Assembly (NCBI RefSeq): GCF_021018805.1
Contig: NC_086253.1
Location: forward strand, 12,526,735 to 12,590,734
Length of the DNA: 64,000 nt
Direction: 5' to 3'
DNA from: Prinia subflava
Lineage: Eukaryota; Chordata; Aves; Passeriformes; Cisticolidae
Shown here piece by piece: positions 1 through 11,447 of the stretch. Within the stretch, counting starts at the first letter, position 1. Every line of letters begins with the position of its first letter. Position numbers and translations under genes: made by a program. The notes under the pieces are model-generated. The model made no database searches. It was given only the letters and a program-made list of their open reading frames with translations, and had not been told where the DNA came from.

Positions 1-3000
1 AGTTCATCCATTATGAAAGGAAACGGAACATTTTGATTTTTTAAAATAATTTTAGAAAAACTGATGTCACACAGTAGCAACTGTAGTGAATCAGAACAAG
101 AATCCTGATTCTAACAGCACAAGATGATAAATGTTTTAAAGAAAATGTTGTAATAGCTACAATTATATGCCACTCTAGACTTTAGAGCAAAATCCTGAGG
201 CTGTTTCCTTTACCTGCTTTTGTTCTACTAAAGTAAAAGCCCAGTGCATTCATGATTAATTTCTACATTCCATCTTGACTAATTTTGGAGTGAGGTTTCT
301 CAGTGCTGTCTGTTCACCTGTTCATTATTCATCTTCTTCATTTTCATGCCTGGCCATTTTCTGACAAGTACTCATACTGCCAATTTCTTTACTAGTCTCA
401 TCTTGCTATCTGTGGCTGCTCTTGAACAATCCTGGTCACTCCTGTGTACATCTGAAGGGAACTTGAAGGTATGAAAGACAGCCACTGCATGGCAGCAAGA
501 GTGAGTGTGCACTTCTCAGCCCTGTGCTCAGCCAAAGTTTGGAATAAGCCACTGCAGAAAGCCAAACCAAGTTGGTCACGAATATCTTGCACAGTACACA
601 CACATATATCCTTCCACATCCACCACTTCTGAGGAAACCCGGGTTGTTTGCATAGGCTGGTGTTCTCTGCTACCAAGTAACCAATAAATTTGTTAAGTAA
701 GGTCACTTTAAAGTTAAGAGTTCCATAAAAAAGCCAATACACAACTGCAGGTCAGTGCATGACCCTCTCTAGTCTTGTATCTCACAGTGGGCAAAGCCAT
801 GGCCTGGCTTGCAACAAGCAATATCTAGTAGTTTGAAAATGTAGATATTCCTTATAATTTCAAATTATAGGGAGAAAGAGAGCAGACTTGGGGGCATTTT
901 CAAGAACACCTGGTAATGGAAAGAGAGAATTCAAAGGCCACTGGCTTAGAGAACAGCTCATCAGTGACACTAGTTGTGCGGTGAGTAACTGGCAGCAGAG
1001 CTGCATCACTTCTAAAATAATCAAATTTTTCCACTCAAGAAAATCCAAGAACAGCAAAACCCCATAAGGAAAATTTAGCTACCATGGCTGGGGTTTACAC
1101 CCCATAAAAGGACAAGAAGTAGTTCTGTTTTCTCCAACCATACTCTATGAATTGGATCCTCTCCTTGGATTCTGTTGCCTCTCCTACAGCCCATATATTC
1201 CCACTCACATCCTGGCCACAGCAGCCATAACTTCATCCATAAGTGTAACACATCAAAGCTCTTTGGCAAGTTCCTAATCTGCATCTTCCTCATAAAAAAG
1301 TACCAAATGTAGAAAAAAATCACTTAAACATAGATCAGCTATTGAGACATTTCCCTGAATATTAGAGAAATACAACTTGCAGCTACAGTTTTTCACTGTA
1401 TCTCACTTTCTTAAACATCCCAACAATAAACCACATGCAGAATTGCTTAAAGTGTAGTTCACAAAAGCCACACCAACCCTACAGTAATCATCGTAATGTA
1501 TGAACTTATAACCAATAAATGTTGTTTAAAGTACAAGGCTGTATGGGGGTGGCTCTGAACTGAGGTAGGAGTGTGTGGCTTGTGGGTGACAGAAGGGAAG
1601 TAGTTGGGGTTGACAGGAAAAATTGATCAGTGACTGTAAATGGGGTGTGGAATGATTTAACTGCTAGTTTGATTTCATTTGTGGGCTGTGAAATTAGGAG
1701 CTTTTTTTCACAGTTCATGAAGATCTGGTGCATGTGTCTGTACTGTGAGTGTGAGTGTGAAGTAAAATTAAATATACATTGCCTTGTATCAGCTTTCTTG
1801 TAGAGGAAATTAACTGGAGTATCATGTGCCAAAGCAAAAACTGTGTCAATTAACTGAGAAGTTATGAGATGACACTGGTAGGAACTCTGTGAAAATGAAA
1901 GTCAAAAGCTAGAAGCACGTGGCTCATGCCCAGTGTTTTGCACAGAGCTTATAGAGCAGCATGTAAAGAACAGACACAACATCATCTAAACGCCCCCTCT
2001 TGTGTTTGTTCTGAAAACGGCACATTTTTCTCTGCAGTGGGAGAGGACAAATCTGGTTCTGAGTTGACAAGTCCCTTACAGCAATGCTTAGTGACTGTAA
2101 AGACAAAGTAAAATATCATATAAAGATTTGTGTAAAAATCAGCTTTCAATGTGCAAAAATGTTTTGCGGTTATATATTCAGCCCTCGGTAGAAGGAATCC
2201 TGAGGTTCTAAAAATGCTTTTCCTTACAGAGAAATCTCACCTGTTCTTTGGAGATGCAAGACACTTGCATTTTCAAGTGTATTCTATATTACACAAAAAA
2301 GTTATTGTAGAAGCCCAAAGTAGACGAAAGTGAAAGGATATTTTGTTGGACAGCAAGCATAGATTGTCCAACTTACAAGCAAGGATTTACAGGGTAGTGT
2401 TCACATAAAATCATATGTGCTAGTGAAGTTTCACTAAAGAAAAGGAGTATATGTAACAGGTTCTGTAGCTGTTTAAAACTCAGCCTAGAAATTTCACATG
2501 AATAGTGTCAACTTCACATTTAGCCTGGAAATCTGACCACTCAGAAAGTGCAGTATATTTTGTCAAAGGCTTACTGCCTGTGGCTTGAAAGCATTAATAT
2601 TAAGTACAAGAATTTTAAAGCAAAAGTAAGAGCTGCTTTGGCACAGGTTTTTATAGCTTGCATATTTGAGGTTTATTTAAAATCTGATCCACGAAGTACT
2701 CTGATGCAAACTTGCTGGTTTGGATGCTGGTGGCACTATCGGCCATGCACTAGTCTCACTTGACAAAGTGGGTGCAATCGTTTTTTGAAATAGAACATTA
2801 CTTTTGTAACATTTTCTGTCACAGAAGTTATGAAATCCTTTACTTCATCATGGAAGTACATGACAGAAATATGAGGTTGTTTGGAACAAATAGGAGGCAA
2901 TCACATGTTGGGAGAATTATAACTAGACAGACAAATCTAAACTTAAAACAAGAATCTGCTGCATGTTGCAAGTTGTCATTTCACTTTTCAGCTTCTAACT

Positions 3001-3699
3001 ATTTCATCACAAGCAGAATATCTGCTTGATATTCTGTGATGAAATTCTGAGAAAATGCCCACAAAGGCAGATATGGGCCCGACAATTCTATCAGGCCTTG
3101 GCAAATTTTTATTAATTCTTCATTCATGTCAATGATTATTTTCACTAAGGACAAAAAAGACACATCTCCATCTTTTGTGAAGTTTATCATACCAGTGTTA
3201 GTTCTTAGAAATCCTCACCCATATGAATTCCTCTGCAAGTGTGGTCTGTCCCACTGTATTAAAAAAAAAAAAAAAAAGGAAACCCCTACTCCTAATAATG
3301 GAGTTTTGAAGGAGTCAGACCTGAGTTTTCCCTGCTGAGGCATATGGTCACTTGTGTGATTCTTCTTATCCAGAACATTGGTAACAGTTATAACGCAATT
3401 TGAAAGCTTGGGCAGCTTTTTGGTCTTTATGTTGTTATAGAATGTTTCATGTTGTTTGTCACAAAATGACCCCTCTCTGTCTCTACATGCAGTCCCCTTC
3501 CTGCATCATTCCTAAGCACTCATGGAAGAGTTCAGCTCTGAATAGACAACCACTAGCCATTTTATTGCTGTTCCTGAAAACTTTCTATAAGAATGTTCTT
3601 TGAGAAGTTCCAGCAAGAGTGAAGGCAATCATTTCTCTGTGAATTCATTCCAAAGCTAAAGATGGGAAAAGTCACATGAAGTATCCTAGAATCTGTGTG
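1..3699. other. Intergenic AT-rich DNA, no gene seen
   Basis: No coding exon, RNA gene or recognisable repeat copy stands out here. The open frames are 60-114 codons, overlap on both strands, and show no domain or codon pattern that I recognise. A run of 17 A (3261-3277) is the only simple-sequence feature. By synteny with other vertebrates this belongs to the gene desert upstream of STX18, on the MSX1 side; that is inference. Confidence 0.7.
3261..3277 (+). repeat. Poly-A run (17 A)
   Basis: An uninterrupted A17 tract. No SINE or retrocopy body is recognisable immediately before it, so it is most likely a simple mononucleotide microsatellite. Confidence 0.8.
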
Positions 3700-4310
3700 C
3701 TATTATCCCTCCGCTCTGGAGACCCAAAAATGTCTTTGGTGGATTTTCTTCTACCTCTTCTAGCCAAATGCATATTTCTCCTTTTGATGGTGATTCATAT
3801 TACGAGCAATTAGGTCTTACTCAATATTATCTTTCCACGTTCTTCATTGGCCTGAGGATTGAAACTCCTAACGATGGCTGTCCAAAATAAGCCTCACTGG
3901 TCTGTCTTCCATCATCCTAACCACATACTCTGCCCACTCAGGTCACTGGGATTTCACTCCATTCACTGCATTTGGCTCTTCATAGACCTCCCACAGTTCC
4001 TTGTTCAATAGTTCTCTCAACACATCTCTCTCTCTAACTGGTCCAAAGATTTACCACAGGGCTTTATTCTCAAAGATCTGTAACTGTGATTTTTCTTTTT
4101 TGGTAGATTGCCTTGTTTCCTGTCCACATCTCCCAGCAGTTCCATGCATTGGCAGCCTGGTCTTTCTCTGAAACTGCCTCGAGCTAAACATTATCTTCAG
4201 AGAAAAGCAACAATTGTTCAACTCCGTACTGACTGCATATTTTCCATCACCAAAATGTTGCTGATTATTTCTGGAATTCATAGGTGAAATGCTTGATTTG
4301 GTAACTTTTG
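3700..4310 (-). mobile_element. Fossil LINE fragment, RTE-like reverse-transcriptase C-terminal region
   Basis: Read on the minus strand, a single frame runs from about 4281 down to about 3711 with only a handful of stops. Its peptides fall in the order expected for the region after the catalytic core of RTE-clade reverse transcriptases. NNCCFSLKIMFSSRQ (about 4220-4170) resembles the family's N-CYYSL-K-L-S segment. QIFENKALW-stop-IFGPVRE (about 4077-4030) corresponds to the FERK-LR-IFGPV motif. ELLNKELWEVYEEPN (about 4013-3969) corresponds to the R-N-EL-ELY-EPD motif. WAEYVVRMMEDRP (about 3936-3898) corresponds to the W-GHV-RM-D motif. RTWKDNIE-stop-DLIARNM (about 3852-3794) corresponds to the RPR-RW-DNVEEDL motif. 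The palm domain with its FADD box is absent, so this is a 3' fragment. The internal stops and the GHV-to-EYV change show it is long dead. The clade is from memory of family motifs and could be RTE, RTE-X or a relative. Confidence 0.75.
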
Positions 4311-4854
4311 AAAGGATGAGTGGTTTCGATTAAACTGCTATATTTATCAGGTTTTATTAATGCCTCATTAATATCTATCATAATGTTTTTATGACTGTTT
4401 TATATATCTCTGTCACCTAAACAATAAATTTGCAAAGATAAAATTTCTGACTTTGTTTCAAGTATCTAGTATGAGTTATATATGCATTATCATGTGTACT
4501 TATCTTCCCACAGCTTATCATAGCTATTGTTGTTTTTCCTGTTGCTGACCACCAAGTTACACAATTCAAATATTGCATATTCATTGCAGATTAGCATGAA
4601 GGTTTCCCATACAAACAATAGTTTTATTACCTTTTACCCATATTTACATTTTTTTAAAATCAAATCCTCTAGTATTTGATTCCATGGCAGAGAGGGAACA
4701 TAATATGCTATAAAATTAGCCTTAAATCGTGTAAATATCCCCTAATTCCTTTACCTCCAGGCAAAAGATGGTATCTCTGAGAGAAGAGATTTTTAAAGCT
4801 TAAGGACTCCTATTTTGCATCCAAGCAATAAAAGCCGCTGAAGTATTGCTGTTA

Positions 4855-4886
4855 CCTTTGTATCACTATTTGTAAAGAACAAAGGC
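4855..4886. promoter_or_regulatory. Candidate regulatory motif pair (SOX/TCF-like inverted sites)
   Basis: CCTTTGTA (4855-4862) and AACAAAGG (4879-4886) are inverted copies of the HMG-box consensus (CTTTGT/ACAAAG), 16 bp apart. The surrounding 4740-5280 region is AT-rich and holds several homeodomain-type AATTA cores. Such motifs are common by chance, so this is a weak candidate for an enhancer. Confidence 0.3.
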
Positions 4887-7493
4887 TTTTTAAGCAGTGA
4901 AAAGCATATTGGTGCAATTAAAGTCTGCTAATAACAACTGAAATTATTTTCATAAGTCAGTGCAAACTGGGGTTTTAATCTTTGGTGAAAAGTTTAAATC
5001 AGGAATTTCTATAACACTGTAATTACTGTAAAAACTGCCAACTGGTAAGGAGTTAGAAAGAGATTTTATCTTGTGCTCATCTGTCCATAATTTTTTTCCA
5101 TTTTATATTGCCTTGTAAGCTCACTCTTTATCCATAGCTTTAATTTCATTCTCATGCTGCTTTTAGTCTTTGGCAGAACGCAGAATGATCACAACTTCTG
5201 TCAAGTTTTAAATCTAGTTGGGCTGTAAGAAAATGCTGTTTGGAAGTGCACTGCATTTTAAATGAAAGTGCAAAACAAAAGCATTAACCCAGAAAGAAAC
5301 AAAATGAAATACAGAGTATAATGCAAAGAGAGCATGGGAAGGCTGGACATCACTTCAGTAGGGTTTGTGGAGGCTGACTGGGGAGGAAGCTATGCTCTCT
5401 GCTGTACGTTTTGCCAATGGAACAAGCAGTCCCTGACAACTGGGAAAGGGCCAGCAGCATTCAATAATGCCAACAGACTCAGATAAAATAATTTATAAAT
5501 TCTGATATTAAGGAACTGCTTTTCTTGCAGGTGTTTGAGTGGCTGCAAAGCCCTCATATTGCAGCTTGCTGGGTAGGTATCAGGCAGAGTTTTTTCTTTA
5601 TATAGGCAGCCAGAGGCTTGTCCTTAGAAAGCTTTGCCTTGCAGAAGGAATTTCCTATGCCATCTTGGCATAGTTTAACATTGCTAAACTGCACTTCACA
5701 CCAGCAAGCATGTTGAATTCATATAGGCCTTTCAGCCAAAGGACACAGGGAAGGACTGGTGGCAGAGAAATCCTGGAGGCAGCTTCCTTGCATGCAGGGT
5801 TGGTGGGAATCCTCCCTTTACCCTGCATTTTTTCTGTTCTTCTGTGTAGAATGTACAACCTTTAGACAAGTGAGTGTCCCACAGGCCTAGTCTGGAGTCC
5901 CTGGAGCAAGCAGAGATTTTGGTGATCCTCAGTTCCCTGCATTCCCTGTGTGTCCATGTGCAGTGACTCGCCCAGGCCAGGGCACGCTGGTGCTGTTTCC
6001 ACTACAGAGGAGTTACCCGTCCCTCTGTCACAAAGGCTCAGTTACTGTGGACACAAAGCAGGGAGTGGATTATCCAGCAAATCCACCCTGTACTTACAGA
6101 ACGATTTTGGAGCACAGGGTCAGTCTTTTTAAGTCTCCTGGTGAATACATTTTCTTAATTTAGACATAATTTGTTTAAAACTGGTTGGTCCTACAAGAAA
6201 TTTAGCATCGGTGTCAGTGTTTTCTTTGAGTCTGGTTACACATAATGGTAATCCAAACATATTAAGATTAGGGCAGTCTGGCACCTAACTTTAACTCTGC
6301 CCTTCCCTGATACCACAAGTAGTGAAAACATAGGATTGGAGAATCTCATCTTCTTTTAAAAATTAAATATAAATCACTTTAATTATATTCATGTAATTAC
6401 CATAGAGTTAAAGATGTGTGAGAGTGTCTTTTAAGTTTAACCATGCTTACCAGATTTGAATTTGATGTAACTGAAACAAATCTGAAAAATATTTTTCCTT
6501 GAGTTAATTGTTTTCTTGGGTCTAACACCATCTTAATTTATTTTTTATGATGGTATATCAAGTAATTGATTTCTAAAACTAGTAGCTATCAACCTACATC
6601 AATGGAAAACCACTTTTTTCAAGAGATTTATACAGCATGTTAAAAAGTACTTTGCTTCAATTGACGTTAATATATTAGCAGTAGGATTTATAAGGAAATT
6701 TATGAACTTTATAACTCAGGTATATTTTCATGTATAATATGAATATTTGCTTTCAAATAAAAATCTTAACAGTTTTTCACATTATTTAATTTCTGTACAT
6801 TTCTAAGTATTACAGTGTTATTAGAATTTGATAGCAGGGTGTATTTCACTAAGCATAGTTCTTAAAGCAGAACACAAAAACTAAGTTCTAGCAGGCCACT
6901 TTGCAGTTTATATGTTTTTATCTTGGAATTAGCTTGTCTCTGGCCTAAATGGGTTCTTTTTCCATATGTTACTACAAATTGGTCTGTCAATAAATGCCTT
7001 TGATCAGTATCTAGGGAGAAGCACCACCCTTTGATTGTGATATCTATTTCTTCAAGCCACTCAGGAGTAAACGTTGATAAGAACAGGGATGAAAGGTTAC
7101 CAACAGCCTGAGGTTTGGAATGCAGTTGGAAGCTAAGATACCCACAAATCAGTGGGTGCTGTTTGAAGGCTGGGATCATCAATAAGAAACACTAAGACCA
7201 TGTTTTGCATGTTATAATCATGAGTGCTGTCCTTGGTTGCTGTCAGTCTTGAATGACTAATGACCAAGCCCTATACTTTGAAAAGGTAGAAATTAAATGT
7301 GGAACTTCAAATCATTGAAAGATTTATGCATAAAACTGTTATAGATAAACTTTTTGTACCAAAACCTGGCAATGTAGACATATTGTGGTGTAGCAATACC
7401 TGCATTGGCAGAGTCACAGTCCACTGCAGCAAAACACAAAAACATGAGGTTTAACTCACCCAGTGCTCCCAGGTCCTGCTGCAGCCACGAGGA

Positions 7494-7515
7494 GTGACTG
7501 CAGTCCTGCAGTCAC
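7494..7515. repeat. Perfect 10-bp inverted repeat
   Basis: GTGACTGCAG, two bases, then CTGCAGTCAC: perfect 10-bp arms with a 2-bp centre and a PstI-type core in each arm. It is too short to be a typical MITE and may be fortuitous. Confidence 0.6.
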
Positions 7516-10500
7516 ATGTGTGGTGAACCGTGGTAGTAGCTGATACAACAGAACACTGCCTCCCATTGAAGGAAATGAAGATGACAATGACAGCCATTAG
7601 CAAGAGCATTTCTATAGTTTTCCTTTTTTCCATAATCTGTTTCATTGCAGTTGGCAACTCAGTATGGTCCAGTCTGTGCCACCAAGTGATAATGTTACCT
7701 TACTCTCTGTGCTGCCTTTACTTGGAAAGGGGAAATTCAACCTCAATCCACTGAATTTTAGACAAATGATAGCATCTACATCCTGATATGAGTTGATTGT
7801 GATGCCTGCTTTAATGCTTTGCTGAATGAGGACTGAAAAAAAAAGGAAGGCAAGTGGTATCTCAACATTATAGGGGGGAATGGGAAAAATAATTCAAGCT
7901 CTAAATAAGGAAACACAATTCACTGCACTATATAGGAAATATCTAATTTTGCAGAAGTATTTTACAAGCCATTGCATGATATGAAGAGCAATAACTATAT
8001 GAGTAACAATTTGCTCTGTTCATGGGGCTCATTTTCTGTTTTCTTCAGCACTTTTTGACAACTAAAAATATTTGAAACCCTTCTTTTCTGATTATGTAAA
8101 ACAACATAGTGTGGTCTAAGATGGGATATGATCTACACCTAAAGTTTCTGCAATAGTCTTCCATGACATGTTTGTTGCTTCCTCTGACAGGACACTGGCC
8201 ATTGGTTTTGGGGATAATTTTTATTGAATGCCCACAGAGGCACACAATATGGTTGAACAAGTGATTATATCCAAGACCTGAGTCTATTCAATACTCCATG
8301 CTACAACAAAGCCTTTCTGAGACCAAGGTTGCCCCTGCCTTCTGGAAGTTTCTAGTCCATTCAGGATAATTATTCAGGCATTCATAAAAGAGTATTAAAA
8401 TTAATACTTTGTTTATAAATACATATTTTCCATGAAACTCACAATTATTTCTAGTCACTGAGAAAGCTCTCAGGGTGATAGTAAAGCTTAAAATATATCC
8501 CTAGAAGGCAAGAATATGAATATTAAAATTAAGCTAAGAAGCAGAGAGTAAACCAATAATTTTTCTAAAGTGGTGGCTGAGCTTGTTTTACTTACTAGCT
8601 ACTTAGTTATTACACACATAGCTATCATTTAGTTACTGCACAGTAAAGACTGGAGTAGTCATTGAATAATTGTGTTTATTTTATTTAGTGAAAGCTCAAG
8701 TACTCAGAGGTTTTCTTCTCACTTCAAAAGGGCTGAGTTTACCCCCAGCTTAGGAATCTCACTCAGCTCCCTGGAGGAAGTGAGAAACTGCAGATGGGAT
8801 TTAACTTACCCAAATCCAGCTGCCTTAAGGTGAGGAGTCTAGTCTGCACCACTTACCCAGACTTCCTGCATGGCCATTGAAAAACTGTAGTCATTTTATG
8901 CAATAAATTCCATCTACCTGGGATCCTTTATTTCTGTTGTAGCTACACCACTTTGAGTCTAGAGCTATGCTCTCCCAAAACATCATGGAATATGTGCTGC
9001 TTCCTTCTCTCAGCCTGCAGAGCACTTCACTCAGTGACATTCCTGCATCTCTGTATCTGTGAGGTTAACTCTGCATGGCCTTTCCTACCTAGTTCTTATT
9101 TTCAGCAAATGCTCTCACTTCATGGCTCTGAGGAACCCTGTTAATGATCTTTGTTACCAGATACAGTCTAGGAGATGATTAAGCTAGAGACACACACAAA
9201 TTGCTGAGGAGGGAAGGAAGGGCTGCAGTCAGAGTGCTGATCTCACCAGGCTGTAGCAACTGCAGTGGCAGTGGAGCAGAGCCACAGCCCAGGCATTTGG
9301 GAGCTGAGATTTTGTGTAGGACCTAACTGCTGAGAGGCCATACACAAGAGTTTCCTATTCCATCTCTCCACTGTACCTATGACTGTGCGGATAATTTATT
9401 CTATTTCAAATAACAGATGGGTAAATGTAAAGCTTCTTCCTGAGCAGAGACTTCAACTAGCCTCTTGGTTTGATTTTGTCTTGAACCACAGAGCATGCCA
9501 TATTTCTCAGCTGAGCAGCTACTATCTGAAAATCAGCATCTCTAAGCCATTTCTCTTATGAAGATTGTGTTTCAAAAACCAAATCAAACCTGACAGGTAA
9601 ATTACTTTTAGAACTTAAGGTAATATCAGGTTAAGTAAGTACTTTAAGAAGCTATTCCTTTCTGGTTTTAGTAGTGAATTACCACTTTTCAGCTAAGACT
9701 GAGCAACCAATACATATGTATAAGAGGACTTATCTGGTGAACACCAAATAGGAAAATCAATGTGACAGGTTAGCATAATCCAGTTTGGGGATTAGAATAT
9801 ATCTGATTTTTTAATACTAGTTAAAATCTTGCTCCTTGTGAAGACATTCTCCCTGATAGACTGAAGCTCTTCTGCAGAATTCTTCCACAGAAAATTTTTC
9901 TTCTCCAAAGCATGCTATTTTCATCTTCTGTTCCTTGTAGGTCAGTAAAAGGTTTTGTAGTCTCCCTTCTGTAATGAAGATTCACAGCTTTTGCAAACAT
10001 GGTTTGAGAAGAAGGAAAGACTAGAAAGACTGCAGTTTAAGGGACCATATAATCTACTGTTTTATTCAATCTTATCTTCATGGCAAACTCCATAAACTAC
10101 TCATGCAGCACCTAGCCTGTTTCCTTCACTGGAGTTTCCAGTTGCTGCAGTAAGGAAAAGAGCTCAGGAATTCTCATGCTAACAGCTCTCATATTTAAAA
10201 GCAATTACTGCAATATAAACCTAAGGATGGATGGTAGAATCATCAGGGATTTATTTGAATGTGTTCTACTATTTCAAAATTATCTAGAAGAAATAATTAA
10301 AGTAAGATGTTTGTCTAAATTGGCAGGAAGCAACTACATAAGGCTGAAATTAAATGACATATACTGATTCATTGTGAGTTGAAAGAGAGTTTGATTATTC
10401 TAGTGTAGTTTGAAGTTACATCTAATGTCATGAAATTGCACTTGCAACCCTCAAATGGAGTTGTTCTACTCTTGCAGTGGTTCTTTCATATGGTCCCTGC

Positions 10501-11280
10501 CATGTCACTTGCTTGGATCTACCTGTGAGTTAGCAGAGTATTAGTTAATTTGCTGTTCCAGTGGAAAAGTAATCCACCAAAAGAAAAAAAACTTCTCTTG
10601 TGTCAGTTCATTGAACCATCCCATACTGTTCCAGAGCTGAAAAAGGGAAGGGAAAAAAAGCAAATGTTCTGGAAGGGATGTGACCAATCACTCCAGAGGA
10701 TGCAGAGCTTTGAGTACAACAAACCTCAGTCTTACACATGCTTTAATTTCATCTGATAGGAGATGCTGCCATAAAGCCTAATAGCAATCTCTGTGCTGCT
10801 GATAATATGTTCTCACATCATCCCTTATGCTGACATTGCATTTAAATGTATCTGAGACAGGCACCTCATGCACAACAAAAGCATTTTGAAGAATCAGCAA
10901 ATCCAACCACTGCATTTAAAAACAAACAAACAACAAACAAAAAACAGCTTCATTTTTGGAATTCTTATTGGTAAATTGAAATTCAGGTATGTCAGTTCCC
11001 TAATCTAAATCATTGGGTAATTATCTAATTGCTAGAGCTGGCACAAGAGGAAAGTCAAGTTATGAGCAGACAAAGGTCCCTTTGGTAGTTTATTCCTATA
11101 ACAGCTCAAAGCAAACATGAGATATGAGACTACATCCAGGCCACAGTGGATATCAGGTGTAGATCTGAAACACAAAGGGTGAAATACCATCTGCTGTAAT
11201 TTTGTTACATCTTTTTCTGCATGTTCCTGTTTTATGCTTTTAATGCTCATGTTCTCTGCAGAAATAACTGCAGCAGCTGG

Positions 11281-11447
11281 TGTGGATGCCCCATCCCTGG
11301 CAGTGTTCAAGGCCAGGGTGGATGGGGCTCTGAGCAACCTGGGATAGTGGGAAGTCTCCCTGTCCATGGCAGGGGGTTGGAACTATTTGATCTTACAGTC
11401 TCTTCCAACCCAAACTATTTTACTGTTCTAGGATTCTGTTCTTCTAA
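11281..11447 (+). mobile_element. CR1 LINE, 3' end fragment
   Basis: The segment matches the 3' end of chicken-repeat-1 elements as I know it: a 'GATGCCCCATCCCTGG' start, 'GTTCAAGGCCAGG', 'GATGGGGCTCTGAGCAACCT', 'CCCTGTCCATGGCAGGGGG', 'TTGGAACTA', 'CTTCCAACCCAAACTATT', then degenerate copies of the terminal ATTCTATG octamer. The element is in sense orientation and 5'-truncated, as nearly all avian CR1 copies are. No coding capacity remains in this tail. Confidence 0.95.

Larger units (their letters stand above)
4311..11280. other. Intergenic DNA, no gene seen
   Basis: AT-rich desert sequence without recognisable exons. It contains a possible SOX-motif pair (4855-4886) and a short perfect inverted repeat (7494-7515). 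A stretch of (AAAC)-like simple sequence lies around 10919-10945. Nothing else could be assigned. Confidence 0.65.
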
